Below are positions 44,740 through 53,239 of a DNA stretch of 64,000 nt, one piece after another. The notes beneath the pieces were generated by a model. That model saw only the letters and a program-made list of their open reading frames with translations. It had not been told where the DNA came from and searched no databases. Position 1 is the stretch's first letter. Each line of letters begins with the position of its first letter. A program made the translations under genes and the position numbers. The stretch comes from Neptunicoccus sediminis. Lineage in GTDB: Bacteria > Pseudomonadota > Alphaproteobacteria > Rhodobacterales > Rhodobacteraceae. The stretch is taken from the NCBI RefSeq assembly GCF_001719615.1, contig NZ_MDVX01000003.1, positions 124,001 to 188,000 of the forward strand, in the 5' to 3' direction.

Positions 44740-45179
44740 AAGAGCACCATCTGATCCTGCGTGTCGTCACCAAAACGCTGGTGGGCACGATCATCCTGTT
44801 TGCCTTTTACGTGCAGTTCCACGGGGATTACTCGCCCGGCGGCGGTTTTCAGGCCGGCGTGATCATGGCCGTGGCCTTCATCCTCTACGGAATCGTTTTC
44901 GGCCTGCATGAAGTGCAGCGCGTCCTTCCGGCATGGGTGGTGCACAAACTGGTCGCACTGGGCGTGCTGGTCTATGCGGGAACGGGCATCTGGAACATGT
45001 TTCTGGGCTATGAATTCCTGCATTACGGCAGCTTCACCCCTGATCACATGTCCCACGGCCAGCACAGCGGCATCCTTTACGTAGAGGCCGGCGTGGGCAT
45101 CACCGTGACCGGAGTCATGGTGGCTATTTATTACGCTTTTGCCGGACGCACGCCGCGTCTTGGCAATGATGACTGGTAG
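44736..45179 (+). CDS. mnhB: Mrp-type antiporter subunit B
   Basis: 147 residues with four membrane helices and the MnhB motif FYVQFHGDYSPGGGFQAGVIMAVAFILYG. A His-rich loop (HYGSFTPDHMSHGQHSG) lies between helices 3 and 4. Four-base overlap with the preceding gene. Confidence 0.92.
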   Translation: MKEHHLILRVVTKTLVGTIILFAFYVQFHGDYSPGGGFQAGVIMAVAFILYGIVFGLHEVQRVLPAWVVHKLVALGVLVYAGTGIWNMFLGYEFLHYGSFTPDHMSHGQHSGILYVEAGVGITVTGVMVAIYYAFAGRTPRLGNDDW

Positions 45180-45185
45180 GACGCA

Positions 45186-45623
45186 ATGACACTGGAATTC
45201 TTTATCGGCCATATCAATTACTGGCTGTTCATCGTGTTGATGATGACCGGATTTTACATCGTTGTTGCCTGTGGCAATCTGGTGAAAAAGGTGGTTGGTC
45301 TGAACATCTTTCAGGTAGCGGTCTTTATGCTGTATATCTCTATCAGCAAGGTCACCGGCGGCACGGCGCCGATCTTTCCGATCGACCGGATGGGCAAGAT
45401 CAAGGCCGACCCCGAAATCGTCTATTCCAACCCGCTGCCCCATGTTCTGATCCTAACCGCGATTGTGGTGGGGATTGCAACCACATCGCTGGCGCTGGCG
45501 CTGATCGTGCGCATCCGCGAAGCCTATAATACCATTGAGGAAGACGATATTCTGGAGATCGACGCCCGCACCGCCCGCGCTGAAAACATCATTCACGGCG
45601 AAGCGATGGGGGGGCGTGCATAA
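45186..45623 (+). CDS. mnhC: Mrp-type antiporter subunit C (NuoK-like)
   Basis: 145 residues, three membrane helices, related to complex I NuoK (LMMTGFYIVVACGNLVKKVVGLNIFQVAVFMLYIS; LPHVLILTAIVVGIATTSLALALIVRI with the conserved glutamate region). The stop TAA overlaps the next ATG. The C-terminus is extended (EEDDILEIDARTARAENI). Confidence 0.9.
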   Translation: MTLEFFIGHINYWLFIVLMMTGFYIVVACGNLVKKVVGLNIFQVAVFMLYISISKVTGGTAPIFPIDRMGKIKADPEIVYSNPLPHVLILTAIVVGIATTSLALALIVRIREAYNTIEEDDILEIDARTARAENIIHGEAMGGRA

Positions 45624-47191
45624 TGGCAACTGCTTCTGAAACGCCGCATATCGCACTGACACTGCGGGACCATCTGCCGATCCTTCAGGTGCTGATTCCG
45701 CTCTGTGTTGCGCCGCTGATCGTGCTGCTGGGCGGGCGCCGCATGGCGTGGGGTCTTGCCTTTCTTGCATCGGCCCTATCGCTGGTCGTGTCCTTCCTGT
45801 TGATGATGCAGGTGATGGACGGCAGCTTTATCAGCTACCATCTTGGGGGCTGGGCTCCGCCTGTGGGGATCGAGTATCGCATTGATGCAGCGAACGCCTT
45901 TGTGCTGTTCCTGATCTCGCTGACGGCGACACTGGTTGTGCCCTTTGCCCTGCGCTCTGTCGCGGATGAGATTCCGGCCCGCAGTCACACGCTGTTTTAT
46001 GCCTGTTTCACGCTTGTCCTGACCGGATTGCTTGGGGTTGTGGCCACGGGCGATGCCTTTAACGTCTTTGTGTTCCTAGAGATTTCATCCCTGTCGACCT
46101 ATGTGCTGGTGTCTCAGGGGCTTTACCGCGACAAACGCGCGCTGAGCGCCGCCTATGACTATCTGATCATGGGCACCATCGGGGCGACCTTCTTTGTGAT
46201 CGGCATCGGCTTTCTCTATATGACCACTGGAACGCTCAACATGGCAGACATGGCAGAGCGTCTGGTCGGGCAGGGGGACAACCGCACGGTTCAGGCGGCT
46301 TTTGCCTTCATCGTTGTGGGTATGGGGCTGAAAGTGGCGATCTATCCGCTGCACCTGTGGCTGCCTGCGGCCTATAACTATGCGCCTTCGGCTGTGACCG
46401 TGTTTCTGGCGGCAACCTCCACCAAAGCGGCGGTCTATGTTTTGCTGCGGTTTATGTTCTCGGTGTTCCAGCCGGAGTTCGTCTTTGACACCAACCTTCT
46501 GTTGTGGATTCTCGCGCCATTCGCATTGCTGGCGATGTTTGCGGCCAGCCTGATTGCAGTGTTCCAGACCAATTTCAAACGGATGCTGGCCTATAGTTCC
46601 ATCGCGCAGATCGGCTATATGCTGCTTGGCATTTCGCTGTTCTCGGTCACAGGGCTTAGCGCAACAATGGTGCATCTGTTCAACCACGGCATCACCAAAG
46701 CGGCGCTGTTCATGGCGGTTGGTGCCTTGGTGCTGCGGTCTGGAAATACGTTTTACGACCGGATCGAAGGCATGGGGCGGGTGATGCCGCTAACAGGTGC
46801 CGCTGTGGTGCTGGGCGGTTTGTCCCTGATCGGTGTGCCCGGTACGGCCGGTTTCATCTCCAAATGGGTGCTGGTTCAGGCCGCGTTCGAGGCCGACCTG
46901 TGGTGGATTGCCCTGCTGATCGTGGCATCGTCGCTGCTGGCGGTGATCTATATGTGGCGGGTGATCGAGGTGTTATACCTGCACACCCCCCATCCCGAAG
47001 CAATCCACAAGGAAGCCCCCCTCAGCATGGTGATCCCGATGTGGATCGCAGCAGGGGCCTGTGTCTGGTTCGGGATTGATACAAGCCTGACGATGGGCGC
47101 TGCCAATACAGCGGCAATCGGATTGATGGGCGGTACCGACGGTATGGCGCTTACGCCCACGGTGGGCGGACTTCTTGGCAACGGGCATTAG
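45623..47191 (+). CDS. mnhD: Mrp antiporter large subunit, NuoM/MrpD-like (1)
   Basis: 522 residues with about 14 membrane helices of the proton-translocating antiporter family. Key charged residues are seen in FVFLEISSLSTYVLVS (Glu of helix 5), GLKVAIYPLHLWLPAAYNYAPSAVTVFLAATSTKAAVY (Lys/His of helices 7-8) and FNHGITKAALFMAVGA. It is the first of three paralogous large subunits in the operon. Confidence 0.92.
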   Translation: MATASETPHIALTLRDHLPILQVLIPLCVAPLIVLLGGRRMAWGLAFLASALSLVVSFLLMMQVMDGSFISYHLGGWAPPVGIEYRIDAANAFVLFLISLTATLVVPFALRSVADEIPARSHTLFYACFTLVLTGLLGVVATGDAFNVFVFLEISSLSTYVLVSQGLYRDKRALSAAYDYLIMGTIGATFFVIGIGFLYMTTGTLNMADMAERLVGQGDNRTVQAAFAFIVVGMGLKVAIYPLHLWLPAAYNYAPSAVTVFLAATSTKAAVYVLLRFMFSVFQPEFVFDTNLLLWILAPFALLAMFAASLIAVFQTNFKRMLAYSSIAQIGYMLLGISLFSVTGLSATMVHLFNHGITKAALFMAVGALVLRSGNTFYDRIEGMGRVMPLTGAAVVLGGLSLIGVPGTAGFISKWVLVQAAFEADLWWIALLIVASSLLAVIYMWRVIEVLYLHTPHPEAIHKEAPLSMVIPMWIAAGACVWFGIDTSLTMGAANTAAIGLMGGTDGMALTPTVGGLLGNGH

Positions 47192-47200
47192 GGTAGAAAC

Positions 47201-48667
47201 ATGGACACGAACACGCTCATCTTTCTGGCCCTGCTGCTGCCTGTACTGGCCATGTTTGGCAATATGGCCTTCGCCCGACAGGACAACCTGCGGGACGGGT
47301 TTACCTTTGTCTGCGCCATCCTGACCTTTGGCGCGGTGCTGGGGGTGCTTGGTAATCTGGGCAACAGCACATCCGAAGAAATCACGCTGTTGGAAATGCT
47401 GCCCGGCCTGCAAATCGCGCTACAGGTTGAACCGCTTGGCCTGATGTTTGCGCTGGTGGCGTCCGGCCTGTGGATCGTGACCCATATCTACGGCCTTGGC
47501 TACATGCGCGGCAATAAAGAGAAACACCACGCCCGTTTCTTCGCCTGTTTCTCAGTGGCGATTTCTGCGGCAATCGGCATTGCCTTTTCTGCCAACCTGC
47601 TGACGCTGTTCCTGTTTTATGAGGTTCTGACCGTTTCCACCTATCCGCTGGTGGCCCACAAGGGCACGCCCGAGGCGATCCGCGGTGCGCGCACCTATCT
47701 TGGCGTGTTGATCGGCACCTCTATCGCGCTGTTCCTGACGGCGATTATCTGGACCTATACACTGGCGGGAACGCTGGACTTTGTGCCCGGTGGTATCCTT
47801 CAGGGCAAGGTTGAGGGACTGCTTGTGCCGATCCTGCTGGGGCTGTTTGCCTTTGGGATCGGCAAGGCCGCATTGATGCCCTTCCACCGCTGGCTGCCTG
47901 CCGCGATGGTGGCTCCAACGCCTGTGTCCGCGCTGTTGCATGCTGTGGCAGTTGTGAAAGCGGGTGTGTTCACCATGCTGAAAGTGGGCGTTTACACCTT
48001 CGGGATCGATTTTCTGGCTGATACGGGGGCGTCTGACTGGTTGATGTGGATTGCCGCCTATACCATTCTGGCCAGTTCCATAGTGGCCTATCAGCAGGAC
48101 AATCTGAAACGGCGGCTGGCCTATTCGACGGTGTCCCAGCTTAGCTATGTGACGCTGGGTCTGGCGCTGGCGACACAGATGGGGGTTATGGGCGGTGCGC
48201 TTCAGATTGCCATGCACGCGATGGGCAAGATCACCCTGTTCATGTGTGCCGGTGCGATCTATGTGGCCACCCACAAAAGCAATATTTCCGAGATGAAAGG
48301 CTTGGGCCGCAGTATGCCCTTCACCTATATCGCCTTTCTGATCGGCGCGCTTTCCATCATCGGCCTGCCGCCCCTTGGCGGAAGCTGGTCAAAATGGCTG
48401 CTGATGGTGGGGGCTGCGGATGCGGACCACAAGATCATGATCGGCGTGCTGATGGCGTCTTCCCTGCTCAGCCTGAGCTATCTGCTGCCGGTTGTGGCGC
48501 AAGGTTTCTTCAGTTCTTCGCCCGCCAATCCCTATAACGGGATCAAGGAGGCGCCGGCTTTCTGTTACATCCCCCCCGTCTTCACGGCCATCGGTTGTGT
48601 GATCCTGTTCTTGTATGCAGGCACATTGGTGGAATTCCTCACGCCCATGCTTGGAGTACCCCAATGA
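47201..48667 (+). CDS. Mrp antiporter large subunit, NuoM/MrpD-like (2)
   Basis: 488 residues with about 14 membrane helices; FLFYEVLTVSTYPLVAHKG, GIGKAALMPFHRWLPAAMVAPTPVSALLHAVAVVKAG and IAMHAMGKITLFMCAGAI carry the conserved Glu, Lys and His residues of the proton path. The stop overlaps the next gene (ATGA). Closer to MrpA/NuoL-type HAVAVVKAG sequences than subunit 1, although it is too short to contain the MrpA C-terminal domains. Confidence 0.92.
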   Translation: MDTNTLIFLALLLPVLAMFGNMAFARQDNLRDGFTFVCAILTFGAVLGVLGNLGNSTSEEITLLEMLPGLQIALQVEPLGLMFALVASGLWIVTHIYGLGYMRGNKEKHHARFFACFSVAISAAIGIAFSANLLTLFLFYEVLTVSTYPLVAHKGTPEAIRGARTYLGVLIGTSIALFLTAIIWTYTLAGTLDFVPGGILQGKVEGLLVPILLGLFAFGIGKAALMPFHRWLPAAMVAPTPVSALLHAVAVVKAGVFTMLKVGVYTFGIDFLADTGASDWLMWIAAYTILASSIVAYQQDNLKRRLAYSTVSQLSYVTLGLALATQMGVMGGALQIAMHAMGKITLFMCAGAIYVATHKSNISEMKGLGRSMPFTYIAFLIGALSIIGLPPLGGSWSKWLLMVGAADADHKIMIGVLMASSLLSLSYLLPVVAQGFFSSSPANPYNGIKEAPAFCYIPPVFTAIGCVILFLYAGTLVEFLTPMLGVPQ

Positions 48668-48993
48668 GCAAACACAAAGACTTCGCGACCGACATTCCCC
48701 GCGCCACTGAGACCGATGTGACCTACGCAAAACGGTTGGAACAGGAAGGCCAGCGCGAGATATACATCCGCAAGGCCCTGCGTGCCCATTTCGATATGAC
48801 CATCGAAGAGGTCATTGAAACCTGCGCCACGCTCAACCGTGCCCGTGGATATGAGCTTAACGTGCTGCGGTCCCGCTTTCCGGCGCTGACCGAGGCGCGT
48901 TTCGCCTATAAAATCGCCCAGACCCTGACCATCCCCAAGGACGAAGCGCGGGACTGGGCCAAAAAGATCATTGCCGCAGAGGACAAAGGGTAA
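48664..48993 (+). CDS. Small soluble protein inside antiporter operon
   Basis: 109 residues from ATG 48664 (ATGA overlap with the large subunit). It is charged, without membrane helices: KRLEQEGQREIYIRKALRAHFDMTIEEVIETCATLNRARGYELNVLRSRFPALTEARFAYKIAQTL, mostly helical. I do not recognise the family. Its place between two large subunits suggests a cytoplasmic accessory or regulatory factor. Confidence 0.8.
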   Translation: MSKHKDFATDIPRATETDVTYAKRLEQEGQREIYIRKALRAHFDMTIEEVIETCATLNRARGYELNVLRSRFPALTEARFAYKIAQTLTIPKDEARDWAKKIIAAEDKG

Positions 48994-48995
48994 CT

Positions 48996-49406
48996 ATGTC
49001 TGATCAACAGCAAACCGAGCCTGCAGCCCCGGACGCTGGCAGCGACGGGGACCATCACATGACCCGCAACGGGCAGCAGGATAGCTCCGGCTATCCGGCA
49101 CTGGGGCGGGTTTTTACGGCCTTGTCTGCGCCCAAGGCGGGCAAAGCCCTGTTCTATGCTCTGGTGATCCTATGCGCCGGATTGTTCCTTGCGGATTTCC
49201 TCTATCACAAGCACACCTATGTTTCGGTTGAAAAAATTCCCGGCTTTTACGCGCTTTACGGATTTTTTATAACCGGCGGGCTGGTGCTGTTGGCGAAACT
49301 CTGGGGCGGGTGGGTTCGCCGCCCCGAGGATTATTACGCCCCTTGTGACGTAGACCCCGAAGCCCACCCCCAAGACGATCTGGACGAGGAGCGCCACAAT
49401 GGTTGA
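48996..49406 (+). CDS. Small two-helix membrane protein inside antiporter operon
   Basis: 136 residues: a polar, His-containing N-terminus (~45 residues), two hydrophobic helices (LFYALVILCAGLFLADFLY and FYALYGFFITGGLVLLAKLWGGW) and an acidic tail (CDVDPEAHPQDDLDEE). It starts two bases after the preceding stop and overlaps the third large subunit by eight bases. No recognised family; probably a structural membrane subunit. Confidence 0.8.
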   Translation: MSDQQQTEPAAPDAGSDGDHHMTRNGQQDSSGYPALGRVFTALSAPKAGKALFYALVILCAGLFLADFLYHKHTYVSVEKIPGFYALYGFFITGGLVLLAKLWGGWVRRPEDYYAPCDVDPEAHPQDDLDEERHNG

Positions 49407-51093
49407 AGCCTTCCCCATTGCTTTCCTGTTCTTCGCCGGAGCCGCGCTGCTGGCGCTGCTGCCCAAAGGCGCGTTGCGGGCAGGGGTGTTGTTGGTGGTG
49501 CCGCTGGTCGCGCTCTACCTGATCTGGAACCTCCCCGAAGGCAATCTGTTTTCCGCCCAATTGCTGAATGTGGAACTGGAACTGCTGCGGGTAGACCGTC
49601 TGTCCCGTATTTTTGCAATCATCTTTTGTATCGCGGCTTTCCTTGCCAATCTCTATGCCCTGCATGTGCGCGACACGGTGCAACAGATTGCGGCGCTGCT
49701 TTATGCCGGTTCCGCCATTGGCGCGGTGTTTGCCGGTGATCTGATCGCGCTGTTTCTGTTCTGGGAAGGCACGGCGATCACGTCGGTCTTTCTGATCTGG
49801 GCACGCCGCACCGAAGGGGCGCTTGCCACGGGGATGCGCTATCTGATTATTCAGGTTTCTTCGGGCGTAATGCTGCTGGCGGGAACCGTGCTGATCTGGC
49901 AGGAGACCGGCTCTTTCACCTTTGACGCCATGACCCTTGGCAGTCTGGGAACATGGTTGCTGCTGCTGTCCTTCGGGGTCAAAGCGGCCTTCCCGCTGAT
50001 GGGCAACTGGCTGTCCGATGCCTATCCTGCGGCCACTGTGACAGGGGCGGTGATCCTGTCGGCCTTTACCACGAAACTGGCGATTTATGCGCTGGCGCGG
50101 GGGTTTCCCGGTACGGAACTGCTGATCTATGTGGGCGCGGTGATGACGCTGCTGCCCACGCTATACGCTGTGCTTGAAAACGACCTGCGCCGCGTGTTGG
50201 CCTATTCGCTGAACATCCAGCTTGGCTTTATGGTGGTTGGGGTTGGCATCGGGACAGAGCTGTCGCTGAATGGCACTGTGGCCCATGCTTTTGCCGGTAT
50301 TCTTTACAAGGCGCTGCTGTTCATGGGCGTTGGCGCGGTGCTGTACCGCACCGGAATTGCAAAAGCATCGGAACTCGGCGGGCTGCACAGAACCATGCCG
50401 CTGACGATGATTTTCTGCGCAATCGGCGGGATGTCGATTGCAGCCTTTCCGTGGTTCTCGGGCTTCATTTCCAAATCGCTGATCCTGTCTGCGGCCTCCC
50501 ATGACGGGTATTACGTCATCTGGGCGGTACTGCTGTTTGCCTCTGCGGTGACGCTGCACCATTCCTGCCTGAAGATCCTGCACAAAGTGTTCTTTGGTCG
50601 CGACAGCGGGTTGCGCCCAAAAGAGGCGCCGGTGCAGATGCTGCTGGCAATGGGGATCACCGCTGCGCTGTGTATTGCGCTTGGGGTGTTTCCGGCGATG
50701 CTTTATGATCTGCTGCCGTTCGATGTGGATTACGCGCCCTATACGCTGACCCATATTGTCACTCAATTCCAGCTATTGCTGTTTGCACTGCTGTCCTACG
50801 TGGTTCTGGTCAACACCGGCCACTATCCAAAGATGACGCGCAATGTGTATCTTGATACCGACTGGAGCTACCGCCGTATGGCACCGGCTGTGATCGGGTA
50901 CGCAGCCTTGATGATCGGGCGGATGTGGGACGGTGTCACGCGCTTTGCGCTGCGCCAGTTAACCGATGTCGCAACCGGCCTCTACAAGACCCACGGCCCT
51001 GAAGGGCGCATCGCGCGGGTCTGGCCGACAGGGTCAATGGTGTTGTGGGTCGCTGTCCTGCTGGCCGCTGCGCTGCTGGTAAATTTCTTCTAA
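49399..51093 (+). CDS. Mrp antiporter large subunit, NuoL/NuoM-like (3)
   Basis: 564 residues with about 15-16 membrane helices. Proton-path motifs: IALFLFWEGTAITSVFLIWARR (helix 5), GVKAAFPLMGNWLSDAYPAATVTGAVILSAFTTKLAIYAL (helices 7-8) and FAGILYKALLFMGVGA. The Lys-x-His of the other two subunits is altered here (KAAFPLMGNWL), so the proton path may differ. It has an extra ~90-residue C-terminal region with a last membrane helix. End of the operon. Confidence 0.9.
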   Translation: MVEAFPIAFLFFAGAALLALLPKGALRAGVLLVVPLVALYLIWNLPEGNLFSAQLLNVELELLRVDRLSRIFAIIFCIAAFLANLYALHVRDTVQQIAALLYAGSAIGAVFAGDLIALFLFWEGTAITSVFLIWARRTEGALATGMRYLIIQVSSGVMLLAGTVLIWQETGSFTFDAMTLGSLGTWLLLLSFGVKAAFPLMGNWLSDAYPAATVTGAVILSAFTTKLAIYALARGFPGTELLIYVGAVMTLLPTLYAVLENDLRRVLAYSLNIQLGFMVVGVGIGTELSLNGTVAHAFAGILYKALLFMGVGAVLYRTGIAKASELGGLHRTMPLTMIFCAIGGMSIAAFPWFSGFISKSLILSAASHDGYYVIWAVLLFASAVTLHHSCLKILHKVFFGRDSGLRPKEAPVQMLLAMGITAALCIALGVFPAMLYDLLPFDVDYAPYTLTHIVTQFQLLLFALLSYVVLVNTGHYPKMTRNVYLDTDWSYRRMAPAVIGYAALMIGRMWDGVTRFALRQLTDVATGLYKTHGPEGRIARVWPTGSMVLWVAVLLAAALLVNFF

Positions 51094-51115
51094 AGAAGCC
51101 TATACAGGACTTGTC

Positions 51116-51148
51116 ATAAAAACGGGGCGGTTTTAAGCCGCCCCGTTC
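51116..51148. terminator. Convergent terminator after antiporter operon and permease
   Basis: A perfect 10-base-pair stem AACGGGGCGG / CCGCCCCGTT with a 7-base loop lies between the two convergent stops. In the minus direction it is followed by TTTTTATG, so it best serves the permease operon; the plus-strand tail is not U-rich. Confidence 0.8.
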
Positions 51149-51152
51149 TGTA

Positions 51153-52181
51153 TCAGATCCACGCCGCCCAAAGCAAACCAGCCATTAGCGAGCCGGTAAA
51201 GCCAAAGCTGATATAAGCGGCGAACACTTTGGGCTTCACAATGGCCCAGACCGCAATTGCCGCCGGAATACAACTGACCGATCCGGCCATCATAAAGCTC
51301 ATGGCGGCACCCTGGCTCATGCCTTGGTCAATCAACCCACCGACCAGCGGGGCTGCCGCATAGCCGTTCAGATAGGCCGGCCCCCCCACCAAAGCGCCCA
51401 GCAGGATCGGGCCGAACCCCTCACCGCCGAGGATGTTTGCGATCCATTCTGCGGGCACATAGCGCACCATCACAGCCTCTACCGTATAGGCGAGCGTCAG
51501 CCATTTCAGCAGAAACACAAGGTTATGGGCCGCTGTGTTCTTGAACTGGGTCAAACGGTCGGACTCCTGCCAGAAGCGCCAGACCGGCTTGCCGGTGAAT
51601 GGATTGGCGCTGCATCCACACCCTCCGCCTTGGGCGTCAGGGCGCAAGGGATCTGTGAAAAGGGCAGTGCGGCTGAAGGCCATGACCACAAAACCGCCGA
51701 ACAGCCCGAAAGCCACCGCCGCGATCGTCTTTGCGATGGCAAAATCCACCCCCAGCGCGGCACTGGTGATGATGAACATCGGTGGATCCATAATCGGAGA
51801 GGATAACCAGAACGCCATCACCGCCGCCAGTGGCACCCCCATTGCAAGTAGGGCCGCCACGAAGGGAATAACCTCGCAGGAACAAAACGGTGCGATCCCG
51901 CCCACAAGGGCCGCAAGAACCACCATTCGCGCAGGGCTGCCCTTAAAGGCCTCCGCTACAATACCTTCGGCCCCTGTGGCTTTCAGATAGGCCACCATGA
52001 AGACGGCAAACAGGATAAACGGCGCCGTGCCCATCACGGAGATCACCGTGTCCTGACCCACGCCAAGCAGATCAGCGGGCACCAACACCGCCACCGCGCC
52101 AAATATCAGGGCAATGGCGATCCAGGCTTTGTCCGGTTTGAAGCGCTGCCAGAAATCCGGATTAGTGGTCGACTCGGTCAT
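51153..52181 (-). CDS. Permease of the UPF0718/ArsP-like family
   Basis: 342 residues, eight to ten membrane helices. Conserved PFCSCEVIPFVAALLAMGVPLAAVMAFWLSSPIMDPP includes the cysteine pair of the family; the cytoplasmic loop has a GGGCGCS metal-binding-like cluster, and the second repeat has GGPAYLNGYAAAPLVGGL. Members export organoarsenicals or other small compounds, possibly metals. It is co-transcribed with an ArsR-type gene whose stop lies one base upstream. Start at 52181 rather than the longer 52235 frame. Confidence 0.87.
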   Translation of the reverse strand: MTESTTNPDFWQRFKPDKAWIAIALIFGAVAVLVPADLLGVGQDTVISVMGTAPFILFAVFMVAYLKATGAEGIVAEAFKGSPARMVVLAALVGGIAPFCSCEVIPFVAALLAMGVPLAAVMAFWLSSPIMDPPMFIITSAALGVDFAIAKTIAAVAFGLFGGFVVMAFSRTALFTDPLRPDAQGGGCGCSANPFTGKPVWRFWQESDRLTQFKNTAAHNLVFLLKWLTLAYTVEAVMVRYVPAEWIANILGGEGFGPILLGALVGGPAYLNGYAAAPLVGGLIDQGMSQGAAMSFMMAGSVSCIPAAIAVWAIVKPKVFAAYISFGFTGSLMAGLLWAAWI

Positions 52182-52182
52182 A

Positions 52183-52536
52183 TCAGCTGTCCTCTTGGTG
52201 CTGGTCATGGGCATCGCTGTGATTTGCATCGGCACAGCAGTTTTTCAGGATGAAATTCGAAAGGGAGCGGGTCATGTCATAGGCCACCGAAGAACAAATC
52301 ACGCTGCGCCCCTGTTTGGCCTGTTCCACCAGCCCTGCATGAACCAGAAACCGCAGGTGGTGGTTCAGGGTCGAACCGGGCACGCCGGTGCGTTTGCCCA
52401 ACTCGCCCATCGAAAGCCCCTCCGGTCCCGCCCGCACGAGAGTTTGCAATACGCCGAGGCGCTGTTCCGATCCAAGCGCCGCAAATGCCTGCGCTGCATC
52501 TTCGATACTGATGTCTTTTTCGATTCCATGTGTCAT
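52183..52536 (-). CDS. ArsR/SmtB family metal-responsive repressor
   Basis: 117 residues: winged helix (AAQAFAALGSEQRLGVLQTLVRAGPEGLSMGELGKRTGVPGSTLNHHLRFLVHAGLVEQAKQGR). The C-terminus is Cys- and His-rich (LKNCCADANHSDAHDQHQ), a likely metal- or metalloid-binding site of unusual position. It lies just upstream of the permease gene. Two identical inverted repeats occur directly before the start codon, so it most likely represses its own operon and possibly the divergent gene. Confidence 0.9.
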   Translation of the reverse strand: MTHGIEKDISIEDAAQAFAALGSEQRLGVLQTLVRAGPEGLSMGELGKRTGVPGSTLNHHLRFLVHAGLVEQAKQGRSVICSSVAYDMTRSLSNFILKNCCADANHSDAHDQHQEDS

Positions 52537-52543
52537 GGGATTA

Positions 52544-52565
52544 TATTTCTAGTTTAGTAGAAATA
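52544..52565. promoter_or_regulatory. ArsR operator 1
   Basis: TATTTCTA-(6 bases)-TAGAAATA, a perfect 8-base inverted repeat eight bases before the ArsR start codon. The arms are identical to those of operator 2, 32 bases away (about three helical turns). This position would block translation initiation or promoter use when bound. Confidence 0.75.
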
Positions 52566-52575
52566 AATCAACCCT

Positions 52576-52597
52576 TATTTCTACAAGGCTAGAAATA
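52576..52597. promoter_or_regulatory. ArsR operator 2
   Basis: A second perfect copy of TATTTCTA-(6 bases)-TAGAAATA, with the same spacing and a different spacer sequence, 55 bases before the start of the divergent uracil-DNA glycosylase-family gene. It lies in an AT-rich region that presumably holds the promoters of both transcripts. Confidence 0.75.
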
Positions 52598-52651
52598 TAG
52601 AGGTATTACCCTCTCTTTGCCTTGCCCCGAAACCCTGTTACATGGCCACCA

Positions 52652-53239
52652 ATGAGCAGTTTTTCGGACCACATACAAAAGATCCGCGATTGCCGCCTTT
52701 GTGCAGAGCGGTTCGCCGTCACCAAAACGGCCCACCAACCCCGCCCCGTTGTCTGGTTGTCCCAAACTGCGCGGATTATGGTGGTAGGGCAGGCGCCCGG
52801 TGCGCGGGTCCACGTCTCGGGCCGTCCCTTTACCGACGCCTCGGGGGAGCGGCTGCGCCAGTGGATGGGCGTCGATAGCAAGACGTTTTACGATCAGAAC
52901 AGGATCGCGATTTTTCCGATGGCATTCTGTTTTCCGGGTTATGATGCAAAAGGATCGGACCTGCCGCCCCCAAAGCTGTGCGCTGATCAGTGGCGGGCGG
53001 ACACTCTGACCCTGATGCCGCAGATACGGCTTACCCTGCTGATTGGCGGATATGCACAAAAGTGGCATTTGAACACGAAGTCCATGACGGAAACGGTAAG
53101 AAACTGGCAGAAATACGATCCCGCCATTATCCCGTTACCACACCCGAGCTGGCGCAATACCAGTTGGCTAAAGAAGAACCCCTGGTTCGAAACCGACCTG
53201 ATCCCCCATTTGCGCAAGCGCATAACGGAGCTTTTATGA
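52652..53239 (+). CDS. Uracil-DNA glycosylase family protein
   Basis: 195 residues. The segment IMVVGQAPGARVHVSGRPFTDASGERLRQWMG matches the UDG superfamily motif 1 (GQAPG) with an altered active-site loop, and PLPHPSWRN the C-terminal motif 2 (HPS). Only two cysteines (CRLC) are seen at the N-terminus, where family 4 enzymes have iron-sulfur ligands. This family is often called YqiA-neighbour or UDG-like; excision activity is unproven. The start at 52652 (MSSFSDHIQKI) is preferred to TTG 52622. It overlaps the next gene (ATGA). Confidence 0.85.
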   Translation: MSSFSDHIQKIRDCRLCAERFAVTKTAHQPRPVVWLSQTARIMVVGQAPGARVHVSGRPFTDASGERLRQWMGVDSKTFYDQNRIAIFPMAFCFPGYDAKGSDLPPPKLCADQWRADTLTLMPQIRLTLLIGGYAQKWHLNTKSMTETVRNWQKYDPAIIPLPHPSWRNTSWLKKNPWFETDLIPHLRKRITELL

